Source: Blattamonas nauphoetae
Lineage: Eukaryota; Preaxostyla; Oxymonadida
Direction: 5' to 3'
Assembly (NCBI GenBank): GCA_033064195.1
Contig: JARBJD010000541.1
Coordinates: forward strand, 1 to 35,377
Length of the DNA: 35,377 bases
A program made the position numbers and the translations under genes. Position 1 is the stretch's first letter. Each line of letters opens with the position of its first letter. The notes below the pieces were generated by a model. It worked only from the letters and a program-made list of their open reading frames with translations. It was not told where the DNA came from and ran no database searches. Shown here in pieces: positions 1-9,272 of the stretch.

Positions 1-1
1 A

Positions 2-125
2 GGTTGATGTCCTCGAATCCCGCATGGTGGGAAACTTCTTTCCTCAACTGTGACCATGCACCTTCAATCATCATTGTGAAGGCACTAGTTTCTGGGTTTC
101 TGTACTGAATCGAATGATTGACGGT
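2..125 (-). pseudogene. ISXO2/Merlin-like transposase fragment
   Basis: The minus strand is open from 125 to the window edge. It reads VNHS, then a stretch containing RNPET, then IEGAWSQLRKEV. Seen: this order matches the C-terminal part of the catalytic core of ISXO2/IS1595-type (Merlin) transposases, where VNHS, a DPETG-like segment and IEGxWxxLK follow one another around the last acidic residue. Such transposase domains are common in nematode genomes. A stop lies directly upstream of the VNHS segment and no clear continuation was found in 130-340, so this is probably a decayed DNA-transposon copy or one exon. The 3' part lies outside the window. Family assignment is from motif memory only. 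Confidence 0.45.
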
Positions 126-600
126 TCAATATTGGAACCTCGGACCAAACACAAAGTTCTTTTCTTCATCTTTCTGAACTACTACTGTTCCTTTTTACAT
201 GAACTTGGTGGGCAAAAGTTGTCTGATCGTCTGGGTTGATCGTTTTTCTCCTCGTTCTTGAATCACTGTTCGTTCCAGTACCTGCTTTTGTATACCAGTT
301 GTGATGAGATATAAAGCATACTTCTCATCAACACGGAGTTCACAATGACACGATCACTGCGGACGAACGAGCTAATTTCGATACGACGGACAATCACGGA
401 CAGGATTTGTGTCGAACCACAATTGTTTCGCTATCAGAACATGGCAGCCGTTATTCAGCACTGGAAGGACCTGATCCACCATGCACAGAGACAATGGAGA
501 ACTTGATCAGTAGGTTCGAGGAGACTGGTATTGTATCGACTCCTGAGAATCAGGATCATGGGAGAGTAGGATAGAAGAAGACTGGAGAACCAATCTGAAA
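126..600. other. left flank, no gene supported
   Basis: About 475 bases between the transposase fragment and the first sequence related to the Polinton copies. Short open frames occur on both strands, for example a 54-codon plus-strand frame from 344, but none has recognisable motifs or a sister copy in the window. It may contain decayed upstream parts of the ISXO2-like element. Confidence 0.4.
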
Positions 601-809
601 TAGTCATTGAAATCAAAACTAAAAGTCAACGCCGATTGACCAATTTTGAACTTTGTACTAAAAGGAATTTATGACATTTTGATGACATCAATATTTGGCC
701 TAAATTCTTAAAATATGACCAATATTTTGACCTCGTGAAAAGTGTCATTTTGAAGCAAATTTTGACAACATTCGAAAAATGTTGGCGCTTTTTGTGTTTT
801 TGCTTTTTA

Positions 810-2440
810 CCACAAATCAATGAAATCCAATGTGAGAACCATTTCGAAAAATTCTGAAAAAATTCTAAAATCTCGGGGACACTGTAGGTCATCGACCAAG
901 ACAATCCTGATGAAAATCGGTTGGGAATTCGTCGAACTGTGTACCGAACTTAGGTCGAAAAGTGACGAAAAGTCGATGTTCGGATTTCGCCACTATGAAC
1001 ACCTTTATGTCTCAAATTGTGTTCAAACACGTTCTAAAATTACGAAATTGATTTTGATAGGTGAAATTTTAGGAAAAAGCACTTTTGAAACAAAAGTTTG
1101 ATACGACCCCACAACATATTTTGAAAATGACAAAATTTTAAGGAGGAGAAAGTGACGTCTCGCTCTTCTCCTACACGTCCTTTTCGCCCTCTGACGGTGT
1201 CCGTAGGTGTCAAATCGATAGTGGACAGGTATTCACGTCATTCGGTTCTGACGATCCTCGACACACGATCGTTTTCACAATTTTTGTCAATTTTCATTTC
1301 TCATTGATTTCCTTCAAATCACTTCGCAATCGTACTAAAACAACCCTTTTGAGAATTCTGGTTGTACATCACCTATAGTTCACTCTGGAGGGTCGGTTTT
1401 CGATCCCACTTGTGACGACACACTTGCACCAACATTTTGACACTATGGATTTTTAATCTGAATTTCACTGCAAATCCTTCTTTCTCACGGTATGAGTAAG
1501 GTGTGCTCAAATTTTGAGGAGATTTTGTCGGATAGTTCTCTCATAAAGTCACTTTTCATGTTGTCACTTCTCAACTTTTGACCGTTTTGTCACTTCAAAA
1601 CCGACTGTAGTCCCTTTCATTTCATCACTTTCTCTCCCATTTCACATATGATCTGTTCATCATTCCTCTTCATTTTGCTCAATTCACTTCCATTTTGTGG
1701 GCCGTTCTCACTTCACTAGCACATCATTTTGTTGCAATTTTCATCACTTTTTCACAAAACAGAGTAAAAGAAAGCGAATGAAACATGAACGAAACGGGCA
1801 AGTATGAAACTGAGAGGGAAATTGACGAACGTGAAAATGACGTGAAATGTGACACCAATAGTGAAAATGTCGCTTGTGTTTGGTCCTTTTTGCTTAAAAC
1901 ATCAAAAATGATTCAAAAGTATGTGAAATGTTGGATTTTCCGGAAAAATACCGAGATATGAAGTGAGCCGTTGAATGGCGGATCTCTGCAAAAGTCCGGA
2001 AAATCCAGGAAACGAGAATTAGTGTGTTGAATTGGAGAAAAGTTTAGTTGAAAGAAACATGAATGAAGTGGTAAAAAGGGTAAACAACGAAAAAAGAAGC
2101 CGGAAGTGGGACCAAAATGAAACAATAACTAGTGCAAAATTGGTGACAATTCAACCATAAACAGCTAAAACAAGTCTGAAAAGAAGAAAATGAGAGTGGC
2201 ATACTCTTTTTCCGTAAAAGTTCGAGATCTGCACCTGGTTGTGAAAGTGCCAATAACTCTGCAAAAGTTCGGAAAATCCAAAAACGGAGCATACCATGAT
2301 GATCCTACAGTTCCGGAGAATCAGAAACTCGAAGAATCGGAAGGAAACGAGCATAGTTGAGAAATGAGTGATCGAACCCATTGATCCTCGCTCTGAGTGA
2401 CAAATCCAAAACTGAGAAAACAACGAAAGAATTTTCATTT
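810..2440. other. Polinton non-coding block, copy A
   Basis: About 1.6 kb with no convincing gene, closely matching 7175-8815 in the left arm and, in inverted orientation, about 29120-30800 in the right arm. The first 330 bases are nearly identical between copies A and B. From about 1540 to 1755 the plus strand is rich in TCACTT; beyond about 1760 it is rich in the complementary GTGAAA/AAGTGA words. Two direct repeats of CTCTGCAAAAGTNCGGAAAA lie near 1983 and 2254. Because it sits near one element end between two small genes, it may hold regulatory, replication or packaging signals; that is inference. Confidence 0.6.
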
Positions 2441-2442
2441 TT

Positions 2443-2466
2443 GAATTTTTTAATGTGTATTAAATG
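2443..2466 (+). promoter_or_regulatory. T-rich/TAAATG leader of repeat-domain gene, copy A
   Basis: AATTTTTTAATGTGTATTAA directly precedes the ATG at 2464. It is one of the shared leaders found before almost all element genes: a T tract, a short spacer and a TAAATG-type start. A promoter with a very short 5' leader is the simplest reading, but this is inferred from recurrence and position only. Confidence 0.5.
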
Positions 2467-2853
2467 AATCCAACTGCGATGTACAAGGAAAGACGTCGAG
2501 TATGTTCGGAACAAGCATTAATTGAATCAATGAAAGAAGAGAACTGTTCGCTAGTCTCTGAGTATGTCAGAAATAATGTGCCTGTGACGTATGTTCATGA
2601 GGGAGTTGAATGGAGAATAAAACCAAAGTTGTGGAATCAAGGAAACAGACCTCACTTATCAAAACGTCGACACTACACTCAATCGTTCGTCGAAAATGAA
2701 CTGAAGAAATACAATTGTGAGCTCGTAGGTGAGTACACCAAAGTTTTGGTTCCATTCACATATCGAGAGATCGGCAGAAGTGAAGTGTTCAGAATTAGAC
2801 TTGATTCCTGGTTGAAGGCACCGAAAAAGCCCCATCAGAGAAAACAGAAATAA
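2464..2853 (+). CDS. repeat-domain protein (two W-x-x-G-N/R-RPHL type repeats), copy A
   Basis: A 129-residue protein with two tandem repeats of about 50 residues. Each repeat has the pattern E-x-NC-x-L-[VI]-x-EY, then PVTY or PFTY, then a basic/aromatic segment ending in W (KLW, SWL); the first closes with GNRPHL. The segment YTQSFVENELKK links them. The same domain makes up the gene at the element terminus (6557-7148, 30814-31382), so these are paralogues within one element. The layout recalls short nucleic-acid-binding repeats in large DNA viruses and phages, but the zinc-binding cysteines are absent, so function is unknown. It starts at the ATG fused to a TAAATG leader and lies 41 bases before the polymerase start. 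Confidence 0.7.
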   Translation: MNPTAMYKERRRVCSEQALIESMKEENCSLVSEYVRNNVPVTYVHEGVEWRIKPKLWNQGNRPHLSKRRHYTQSFVENELKKYNCELVGEYTKVLVPFTYREIGRSEVFRIRLDSWLKAPKKPHQRKQK

Positions 2854-2860
2854 ACGCTCA

Positions 2861-2897
2861 ACTTTTTTATTTTCGGATTTTTAATTCGTAGTAAATG
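2861..2897 (+). promoter_or_regulatory. T-rich/TAAATG leader of polymerase, copy A
   Basis: TTTTTTATTTTCGGATTTTT followed by AATTCGTAG and TAAATG. The same leader is conserved before the polymerase at 9240-9272 and, on the minus strand, at 28658-28697. It lies immediately after the stop of the upstream gene, so it could serve both as end signal and as promoter. Inferred from conservation. Confidence 0.5.
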
Positions 2898-5800
2898 GCG
2901 GCGACAATAAAAGTTGTCACTGACAGCATCACGAAAATTAGAGCACTATTTCCAAACACCACCTTTGAATTCAAGGATGAGCATGGTTATGATCGAACTT
3001 ATAAGCCAGACAGTAGAAACTACCAACATCAGAGAGCATATCTTCTGTCTATGCTCAAGAATCCAGATCTCCACTTTGAAGGAGAAATAAGGAATATTAC
3101 CAACTATCAGATTGATGATTTTATTCACAAACTTGAGGAGAACAATAACAATGCAATGATGAATGAGGAAGACAGCAAAGCAAGAATGCAAATCATGAAA
3201 GAAAATCCAAGAGTGAATAAAGACGAACTGAAAAGCAGGTGTTCAGAATGACGTGGAAGCTGAAATCAATTGAAGAGAAGCTGATGGATCATTGGATGAA
3301 GAATCTATTGATCATTCAGAAGAAAAATGAACAAATGGAAAAAAGAGAAGTGCAGACATTTGATGGATTTGAAGAATGTATATTACTCGCTGAACCACGC
3401 GACAAAGCAGCATTCAATTCTTGTCTCATGGATGCACGAAGGAAGTTCAAAAAGAATGAGGTTGAGAAGGTTGAAGACAATGGACAACCATATCAACTGT
3501 ACTTCCACAATCATCTGAAGAATGTTGAAGAAATCACAACCTTCATCAAAGCAGTATTCGACAAGGAGAAAGATCATCCATTCAAGATCAGTATTGACTT
3601 TGGAAAGATCATCGAAAGAAAAGACAAAGATGAGACAACGTACAAAGACTTCAGACCAGAATTGGAGAACACATCAAAGAGTTTTCCAACAGTGATAAGA
3701 AGTACAGGAGACATCAACGAGTATTCAAAATATGCGATCAATCTGAATAAAGAATCTCAGGAGAGAACACTGATGGATACGAAGACAATGTACATCGCAT
3801 TCCACTCCATTCTAGTTGCAGTCTATCGATTCCCAGTCGCAGGAAAAGCAAATGCTATTCTCACTGAACAAATCAAAACGAGAAACGTTCGGTACATCGA
3901 TTCTGAGTACAACATCTGCTTCTTTCAAGCACTATCATTCCTCACCCTTCCTGAAGTTCAAGGTAAGAAAATATCAATCAATATGAGGAACAGTGAAGCC
4001 TACAGATTGTTCGCACAACGGATGAATCTCACACACCTTCGACCACATCAATGAACTGAACATTTGCGAAAATATCCTGGATTTGATATTACATGTGACA
4101 TTGAGAAAGCGATGCAAAGATTCAACATCACTGTTCACATTTGTGAATATGATGAAGACAAGAAGAAGTACCCGAACTCTAGTTCGACTAGTGACCCCCA
4201 AAGGGGTCGGTACTTCCTCAGTCAATCGTACATCAACGAGAATGACGACGCAAAAGTTCTCCCCATTCTGATGATTCCACTTGCAGCAACTCTCGTTCAT
4301 GTGATGTTCATTGTTGATCCTGAGAAAATCACTGGATACAAACTCTGTCCTTATTGTCAATCTAGAGGATTCCAAGTGAAGAATAAAAACTACAGCAGAG
4401 ATTTTGAGAAGCATCTCAGAGAGTGCAAAGAACTTGATGGAAAACATGTGAAGAAGATCTCACTTGACAAGACACCAAGACCATATGTTCCACACATCCT
4501 CAACAACAGAACGTATGAATTTCTGATGGCACACAAAAGACAAGACGAATTCAAACCAACACAGTTCTACATCACATACGATTTCGAAACGATGGAAGAT
4601 CTCTTTCTTGACAATCTGTTCTCTGATGACAATACTCAGTTGATCTCACACTTGAAACCTCTCTCTGTTGCATCAGCAATCAAAACAAAATCAGGTGTGA
4701 AGTCAATCTACTTTGATCTTCGAGATGGACAGGACTTTGTGAAGCAATGGATCAGAGAACTCTTCAAGTTTGCAGAAACAGTTCGAGAGGACAACTACTA
4801 CGAAGACCCTGAAATTCCCTCTCAAAACGAAGTCAGTGTTATCGGATTCAACAGTTCCAGATTTGACATCAATCTCATCTTTCGTGATCTCGTTGACAAG
4901 GATTGGAAAGTGGTGAGTTTCCTTGGATCCACAACGAAGTACAAACAAGTACTGATCCGACATGAGAAGACACAACAGGTTCTTCGCTTTATTGACATGA
5001 TGTCGTATACCGGACCAATGACTTTGGATAGTGCAGTCAAAGCTTTTGGAGGAAACACTACTCTTCAGAAATCATTCTTTGCTTACGAATCATTTGACTC
5101 ATCAGATTACAGTACAGTACTGAGCAAACAAGAACCATTCTCCAAATATGAATTCGACTCAAGTCTGAACAACAGTGAAATGTCCGACAGTGATCACCAA
5201 ATGTACCTTGATGATTGGAACAAACAAGGATTCAAGAACCGTTGGGAATACCTCAAATTCTACAACATTAGAGACGTCGAATGTATGATTGCACCATTGG
5301 ATAATCTCATTGATCTGAACTTCCAATTCAAAGTGGATATGTTGCACAATCTCTCACTGTCCGCCAATGCTTCTGCAATCAAGTATGCATGCGCCTACAA
5401 AGACTTTGATATTGATGCTGACGAGAATGAATGTGACGAATCTGGTCCCATCAAGATCACCAAGCAATACTGGAAGTACAAAGTTGCATCGTACATGTAT
5501 CAAGACCAGAAAGCACATCGTAGTACTGACAAAATGTCACTGAAGCAGACTACGATTGGTTTGTTCAACAATGTAAGAGAGTGTGCTATATCTGCAAGAG
5601 TCACTTCTCTCAAGCAGTTCGACCAACATTGGACAGAATCGATAACTCGAAAGGACATTCAAAGAGAACGTGAAGATCTGCTGTGATTTTGCAACACCTA
5701 CAAGTCAGACAAAGACGAACATCTCACAAGATTGAGAATTCAACTGAAGAAGTTCTGCATCTGGAAATCATTGCCGATGACTCTGACACATGAGCAGACC

Positions 5801-6258
5801 TACCATAAACTGAGAGCAGCAGTGACTGGTGGATTATCGAATGTTCAGCACAGACAGAACATCAAAGACGTGACTCCAATCAAACACTTCACATATGAAG
5901 ATGGAAAAGTTATCTCCAAGGACACAGAACACAAAATGACTCACGTCTGTGGTGTTGACTTTAATTCACTTTATCCAAGTGCTTTTTCATCAATCAAGAA
6001 CAAGAACAATCCGTACACTAAACACAGAATGTACATGCCAGGACGATGCTTATTCACCGCAACAGGAGATAAAGAATGTCGTAAGATCATCGAAGACAAG
6101 AATCACAAGACATTATTCGTTGCAGAACTGAAAGGACACATCGATGAAAAGTACATAAATGATTTCATAAACTTCCCACCAATCTTCAGAAACATAGTGG
6201 TCAATACGACTGAAGAGAACATTGAGAGAAGACATATTTGTTGATGAAGAAACATGGA
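2895..6258 (+). pseudogene. Polinton protein-primed DNA polymerase B, copy A (broken, cut short)
   Basis: This fossil polymerase begins MAATIKVV after a TAAATG leader. Visible parts in order are: an N-terminal region with a DSxxNxCFF segment resembling OTU-type peptidases (near 3900-3930), a CPYC...HLREC zinc-type cluster (near 4350-4425), exonuclease motifs I (DFE, near 4580), II (FNSSRFD, near 4847) and III (YNIRD, near 5262), an HNH-like Cys-rich segment (about 5580-5695) and palm motif A (DFNSLYPS, 5957). Palm motifs B and C are absent because the copy ends at 6258 where the next element starts. About four breaks are present. Two stretches, 4472-4935 and 5885-6073, appear identical to copy B although their surroundings differ, suggesting gene conversion. 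Confidence 0.85.
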
Positions 6259-6540
6259 AGTAGTGGTATAAGCGAAATGGGAACCAAACTGGCATAGGTG
6301 ATACTCCTAGGAGAATTGGAACGAGAAATCAATTTGAATCTCAAAGCCAATTGATTTTTTAATATGACTCATTCTAATTTCCATCTCACGTACTACTGAA
6401 AATATTGACATTTCAGAGTAGTCAATATTTGGCCATAAATTCAAAAATAAAGGCGAAAAACGGACCTCTTGAAAGTGTCTTTTGTTGGAAGCAAATTTTG
6501 AGTACTTTTAGAAAACAACGTCGATTTCTTTTTATTCAAT
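6259..6540. repeat. left terminus of palindromic Polinton
   Basis: The terminal sequence begins AGTAGTGGTATAAGCGAAAT and matches 31383-31678 inverted, where the end reads AGTAGTGATATAGACGAAAT from outside in. It holds no gene except a frame crossing the right-hand terminus. As in other Polintons it would be the replication and integration end, recognised by the protein-primed polymerase and the integrase; that role is family knowledge. Confidence 0.7.
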
Positions 6541-6559
6541 TTTTAATTTGTATAAAATG
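6541..6559 (+). promoter_or_regulatory. T-rich/TAAAATG leader of terminal gene, left arm
   Basis: TTCAATTTTTAATTTGTATA followed by AAATG. The same leader is conserved on the minus strand at 31380-31402. It places the start at 6557 rather than at an upstream TTG in the same frame. Confidence 0.5.
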
Positions 6560-7148
6560 AGCAGCGTCTTGACACCAACACAACTACTGGAAATTTTGGA
6601 CAAAGAAGATTTGAAAATGAAATCACCTCCAACTCTCAATCGACAAGGAACAACATATCTCACAGGAAGCACTTTCGAATACTATCTCGAAGAGAAACCA
6701 GATGAAACTTATCAAGTGTACGTCAATAGTTTCGTCAAAGGATACAGACCACATCTGAATCGCCAGAAATATCTTCGACCAGCAAATCGTTGTACAAAGA
6801 GAAGCTTATTGAATCAATGAAAATGAGAATTGTGAACTCATTTCTGAATACACTCATTCAAGTACTCCAGTAACATATCGACACGAAGGAATTGAATGGA
6901 TAGTGATCCCATCAAAATGGATGAAAGGATTCAGAACTCATCAGAACAAACGAAAACGATACACACAATCGTTTGTTGAAAATGAATTGAAAAATGAGAA
7001 TTGTGAACTCATTGGAACATACACAAAGGTACTTGAGCCATTCAAATATCGCGATTTACGAACAAAGAATGAGTATTACGTTCGCTTGGACAATTGGTTG
7101 TATTTTGGAGACCGTCCTCACTTGAGAAAGTACCACGAAAGGTCATGA
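6557..7148 (+). pseudogene. terminal repeat-domain protein, left arm (broken)
   Basis: The outermost gene of the arm begins MSSVLTPTQLLE. Seen: three related repeats. The first ends FVKGYRPHLNRQ, a middle one has NCEL and EGIEW...W-x-K-G, and the last has NCELIGTYTKVLEPFKY and GDRPHLRK. It shares YTQSFVENELK and the NCEL...EYT/V pattern with the neighbouring gene at 8837, so the two are paralogues. It is broken here, with about two breaks. Copy A has lost this gene altogether. Function is unknown; a small nucleic-acid-binding role is a guess from the tandem repeats and basic charge. Confidence 0.6.
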
Positions 7149-7149
7149 A

Positions 7150-8836
7150 AATACTGAAAATCTATTTTGACCACAAATCACTGAAATCCAACATGATAAC
7201 CATTTCGAAAAATTCTGAAAAAATTCTAAAATCTCGGGGACACTGTAGGTCATCGATCAAAACAATCCTGATCGAAAATCGGTTGAGAATTCGTCGAACT
7301 GTGTACCGAACTTAGGTCGAAAAGTGACGAAAAGTCGATGTTCGGATTTCGCCACTATGAACACCTTTATGTCTCAAATTGTGTTCAAACACGTTCTAAA
7401 ATTACGAAATTGATGTTGATAGGTGAAATTTTAGGAAAAAGCACTTTTGAAACAAAAGTTTGATCCGACCCCACAACATATTTTGAAAATGACAAAATTT
7501 TTAAGGAGGAGAAAGTGACGTCTCGCTCTTCTCCTACACGTCACTTTTCGCCCTCTGATGGTCTCCGTAGGTGTCAAATCGGTAGTGGACAGGTATTCAC
7601 GTCATTCGGTTCTGACGATCCTCGACACACGATCGTTTTCACAATTTTTGTCAATTTTCATTTCACATTGATTTCCTTCAAACCACTTCACAATTGCACT
7701 CAAGCGACGCTTTTTGAGAATTCTGGTTGTACATCACCTATAGTTCGCTCTGGAGGGTCGGTTTTCGATCACACCTCTGACGACACATTTGCACCAACAT
7801 TTTGACACTATAGATTTTTAATCTGAATTTCACTGCAAATCCTTCTTTCTCACGGTATGAGTAAGGTGTGCTCAAATTTTGAGGAGATTTTGTCGGATAG
7901 TTCTCTCATAAAGTCACTTTTCATGTTGTCACTTCTCAACTTTTGACCGTTTTGTCACTTCAAAACCGACTGTAGTCCCTTTCATTTCATCACTTTCTCT
8001 CCCCATTTCACATATGATCTGTTCATCATTCCTCTTCATTTTGCTCAATTCACTTCCATTTTGTGGGCCGTTCTCACTTCACTAGCACATCATTTTGTCA
8101 ATTTTCATCACTTTTTCACAAAACAGAGTAAAAGAAAGCGAAACAAACATGAACGAAACGGGCAAGTATGAAACTGAGAGGGAAATTGACGATCGTGAAA
8201 ACGGTGTGAAATGTGGCACCAATAGTGAAAATGTCGCTTGTGTTTGGTCCTTTTGCTTTAAAAACATCAAAAGTGCACAAAAAGTATGTGAAATGATGAA
8301 GATTACGGAAAAATTCCGAGATATGAAGTGAGCCGTTGAATGGCGGATCTCTGCAAAAGTCCGGAAAACTCAGTAAACGGAAATTAGTGTGTTGTATTGG
8401 AGAAAAAGTTTCAGAGAAAGAAACATGAATGAAGTGGTTAAAAACAGTAATCAACGAGAAAACGAAGACGGAAGTGGTCATGAAAATGAAAACATAACTA
8501 GTGCAAAATAGGTGACAATTCAACCATAAAACAGAGAGAACAGAGCTGGAAACAAGATAAAAATGATGTCGATATGGTGAAGAATGCATACTTTTACCGA
8601 GATCTGGACCCGGTGTGAAACCTCAAATATCTCTGCAAAAGTCCGGAATCTTCAAAAACGGAGCATACGATCATGATCTCCAACTTCAGGAGATTCCGAA
8701 ACGCGAAGAATCAGAACGAAACTATCACTTGTGAGAAATGAGTGATCGAACCCATTGATCCTCGTTTCAAGTGAAAATCCAAAACTGAGAAAACAACGAA
8801 AGAATTTTCATTTTTGAATTTTTTAATTTGTATTAA
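7150..8836. other. Polinton non-coding block, left arm
   Basis: About 1.7 kb without a supportable gene. The frames that are open here are F/S-rich or lack a sister frame in copies A and C. The TCACTT-rich part is about 7900-8115; the word bias switches to GTGAAA/AAGTGA at about 8120, next to CACAAAACAGAGTAAA. Direct repeats of CTCTGCAAAAGTCCGGAA lie near 8349 and 8632. In the right arm a stretch of several hundred bases has a different sequence but the same TCAC-rich character. Confidence 0.6.
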
Positions 8837-8839
8837 ATG
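8817..8839 (+). promoter_or_regulatory. T-rich/TAAATG leader of repeat-domain gene, left arm
   Basis: GAATTTTTTAATTTGTAT followed by TAAATG, with the ATG at 8837. It is nearly identical to the leaders at 2443-2466 and, inverted, at 29092-29113. Confidence 0.5.
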
Positions 8840-9212
8840 AATCCAACTGCGATGTACAAGGAAAGACGTCGAGTATGTTCGGAACAAGCATTAATTGAAT
8901 CAATGAGAGAAGAGAACTGTTCGCTAGTCTCTGAGTATGTCAGAAATAATGTGCCCGGTGACGTATGTTCATGAGGGAGTTGAATGGAGAATAAAACCAA
9001 AGTTGTGGAATCAAGGAAACAGACCTCACTTATCAAAACGTCGACACTACACTCAATCGTTCGTCGAAAATGAACTGAAGAAATACAATTGTGAGCTCGT
9101 AGGTGAGTACACCAAAGTTCTGGTTCCATTCACATATCGAGAGATTGGTGGAAGTGAAGTGTTCAGAATTAGACTTGATGCATGGCTGACTGCTAAGAAA
9201 AGCCCCATCTGA
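8837..9212 (+). pseudogene. repeat-domain protein, left arm (broken)
   Basis: The copy B version of the 129-residue protein at 2464, beginning MNPTAMYKERRR after the TAAATG leader. The two repeats (PVTYVHEGVEW...GNRPHL and NCELVGEYTKVLVPFTY) are recognisable and about 97% alike at the DNA level by eye. About two breaks are present here. The equivalents in copy A and in the right arm are open. Confidence 0.65.
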
Positions 9213-9239
9213 GAAAACAGAAATAAACGCTCAACTTTT

Positions 9240-9272
9240 TTATTTTCGGATTTTTTTATTTTGTAGTAAATG
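9240..9272 (+). promoter_or_regulatory. T-rich/TAAATG leader of polymerase, left arm
   Basis: TTATTTTCGGATTTTTTTAT then TTTGTAG and TAAATG, with the ATG at 9270. The leader is conserved with copy A although the coding sequence just behind it is not. Confidence 0.5.

Larger units (their letters stand above)
600..6258 (+). mobile_element. Polinton copy A, partial and broken
   Basis: A Polinton/Maverick fragment in plus orientation. From about 610 it resembles the terminus of the second element (compare 660-790 with 6415-6535). It lacks the outermost repeat-domain gene, then runs collinear with 7170-12550 through the non-coding block, a repeat-domain gene and the polymerase. It ends abruptly at 6258, inside the polymerase, where the AGTAGTG end of the palindromic element begins. 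The rest of this polymerase is not found beyond the far end of that element. The copy is broken, with roughly four breaks plus the truncation. Its outer boundary is uncertain because the outermost 60-70 bases are not clearly related to the other terminus. Confidence 0.75.

Noticed and set aside
820-1101. 93-codon open frame in the non-coding block (and its twin at 7094-7315)
   Set aside because: The frames differ between copies despite nearly identical DNA, there is no TAAATG leader and the translation looks like AT-rich filler.
1200-1700. CRISPR-like or satellite array in the TCACTT-rich region
   Set aside because: The words are short, irregularly spaced and have no constant spacer length or repeat unit.
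4703-5058. Minus-strand frames under the polymerases (also 11019-11326, 26250-26799)
   Set aside because: Shadows of the polymerase reading frame on the other strand, repeated only because the gene is repeated.
8116-8589. 157-codon minus-strand frame rich in Phe, Ser and His
   Set aside because: It arises from the GTGAAA word bias; the matching region in copy A is split over several frames and no motif is present.
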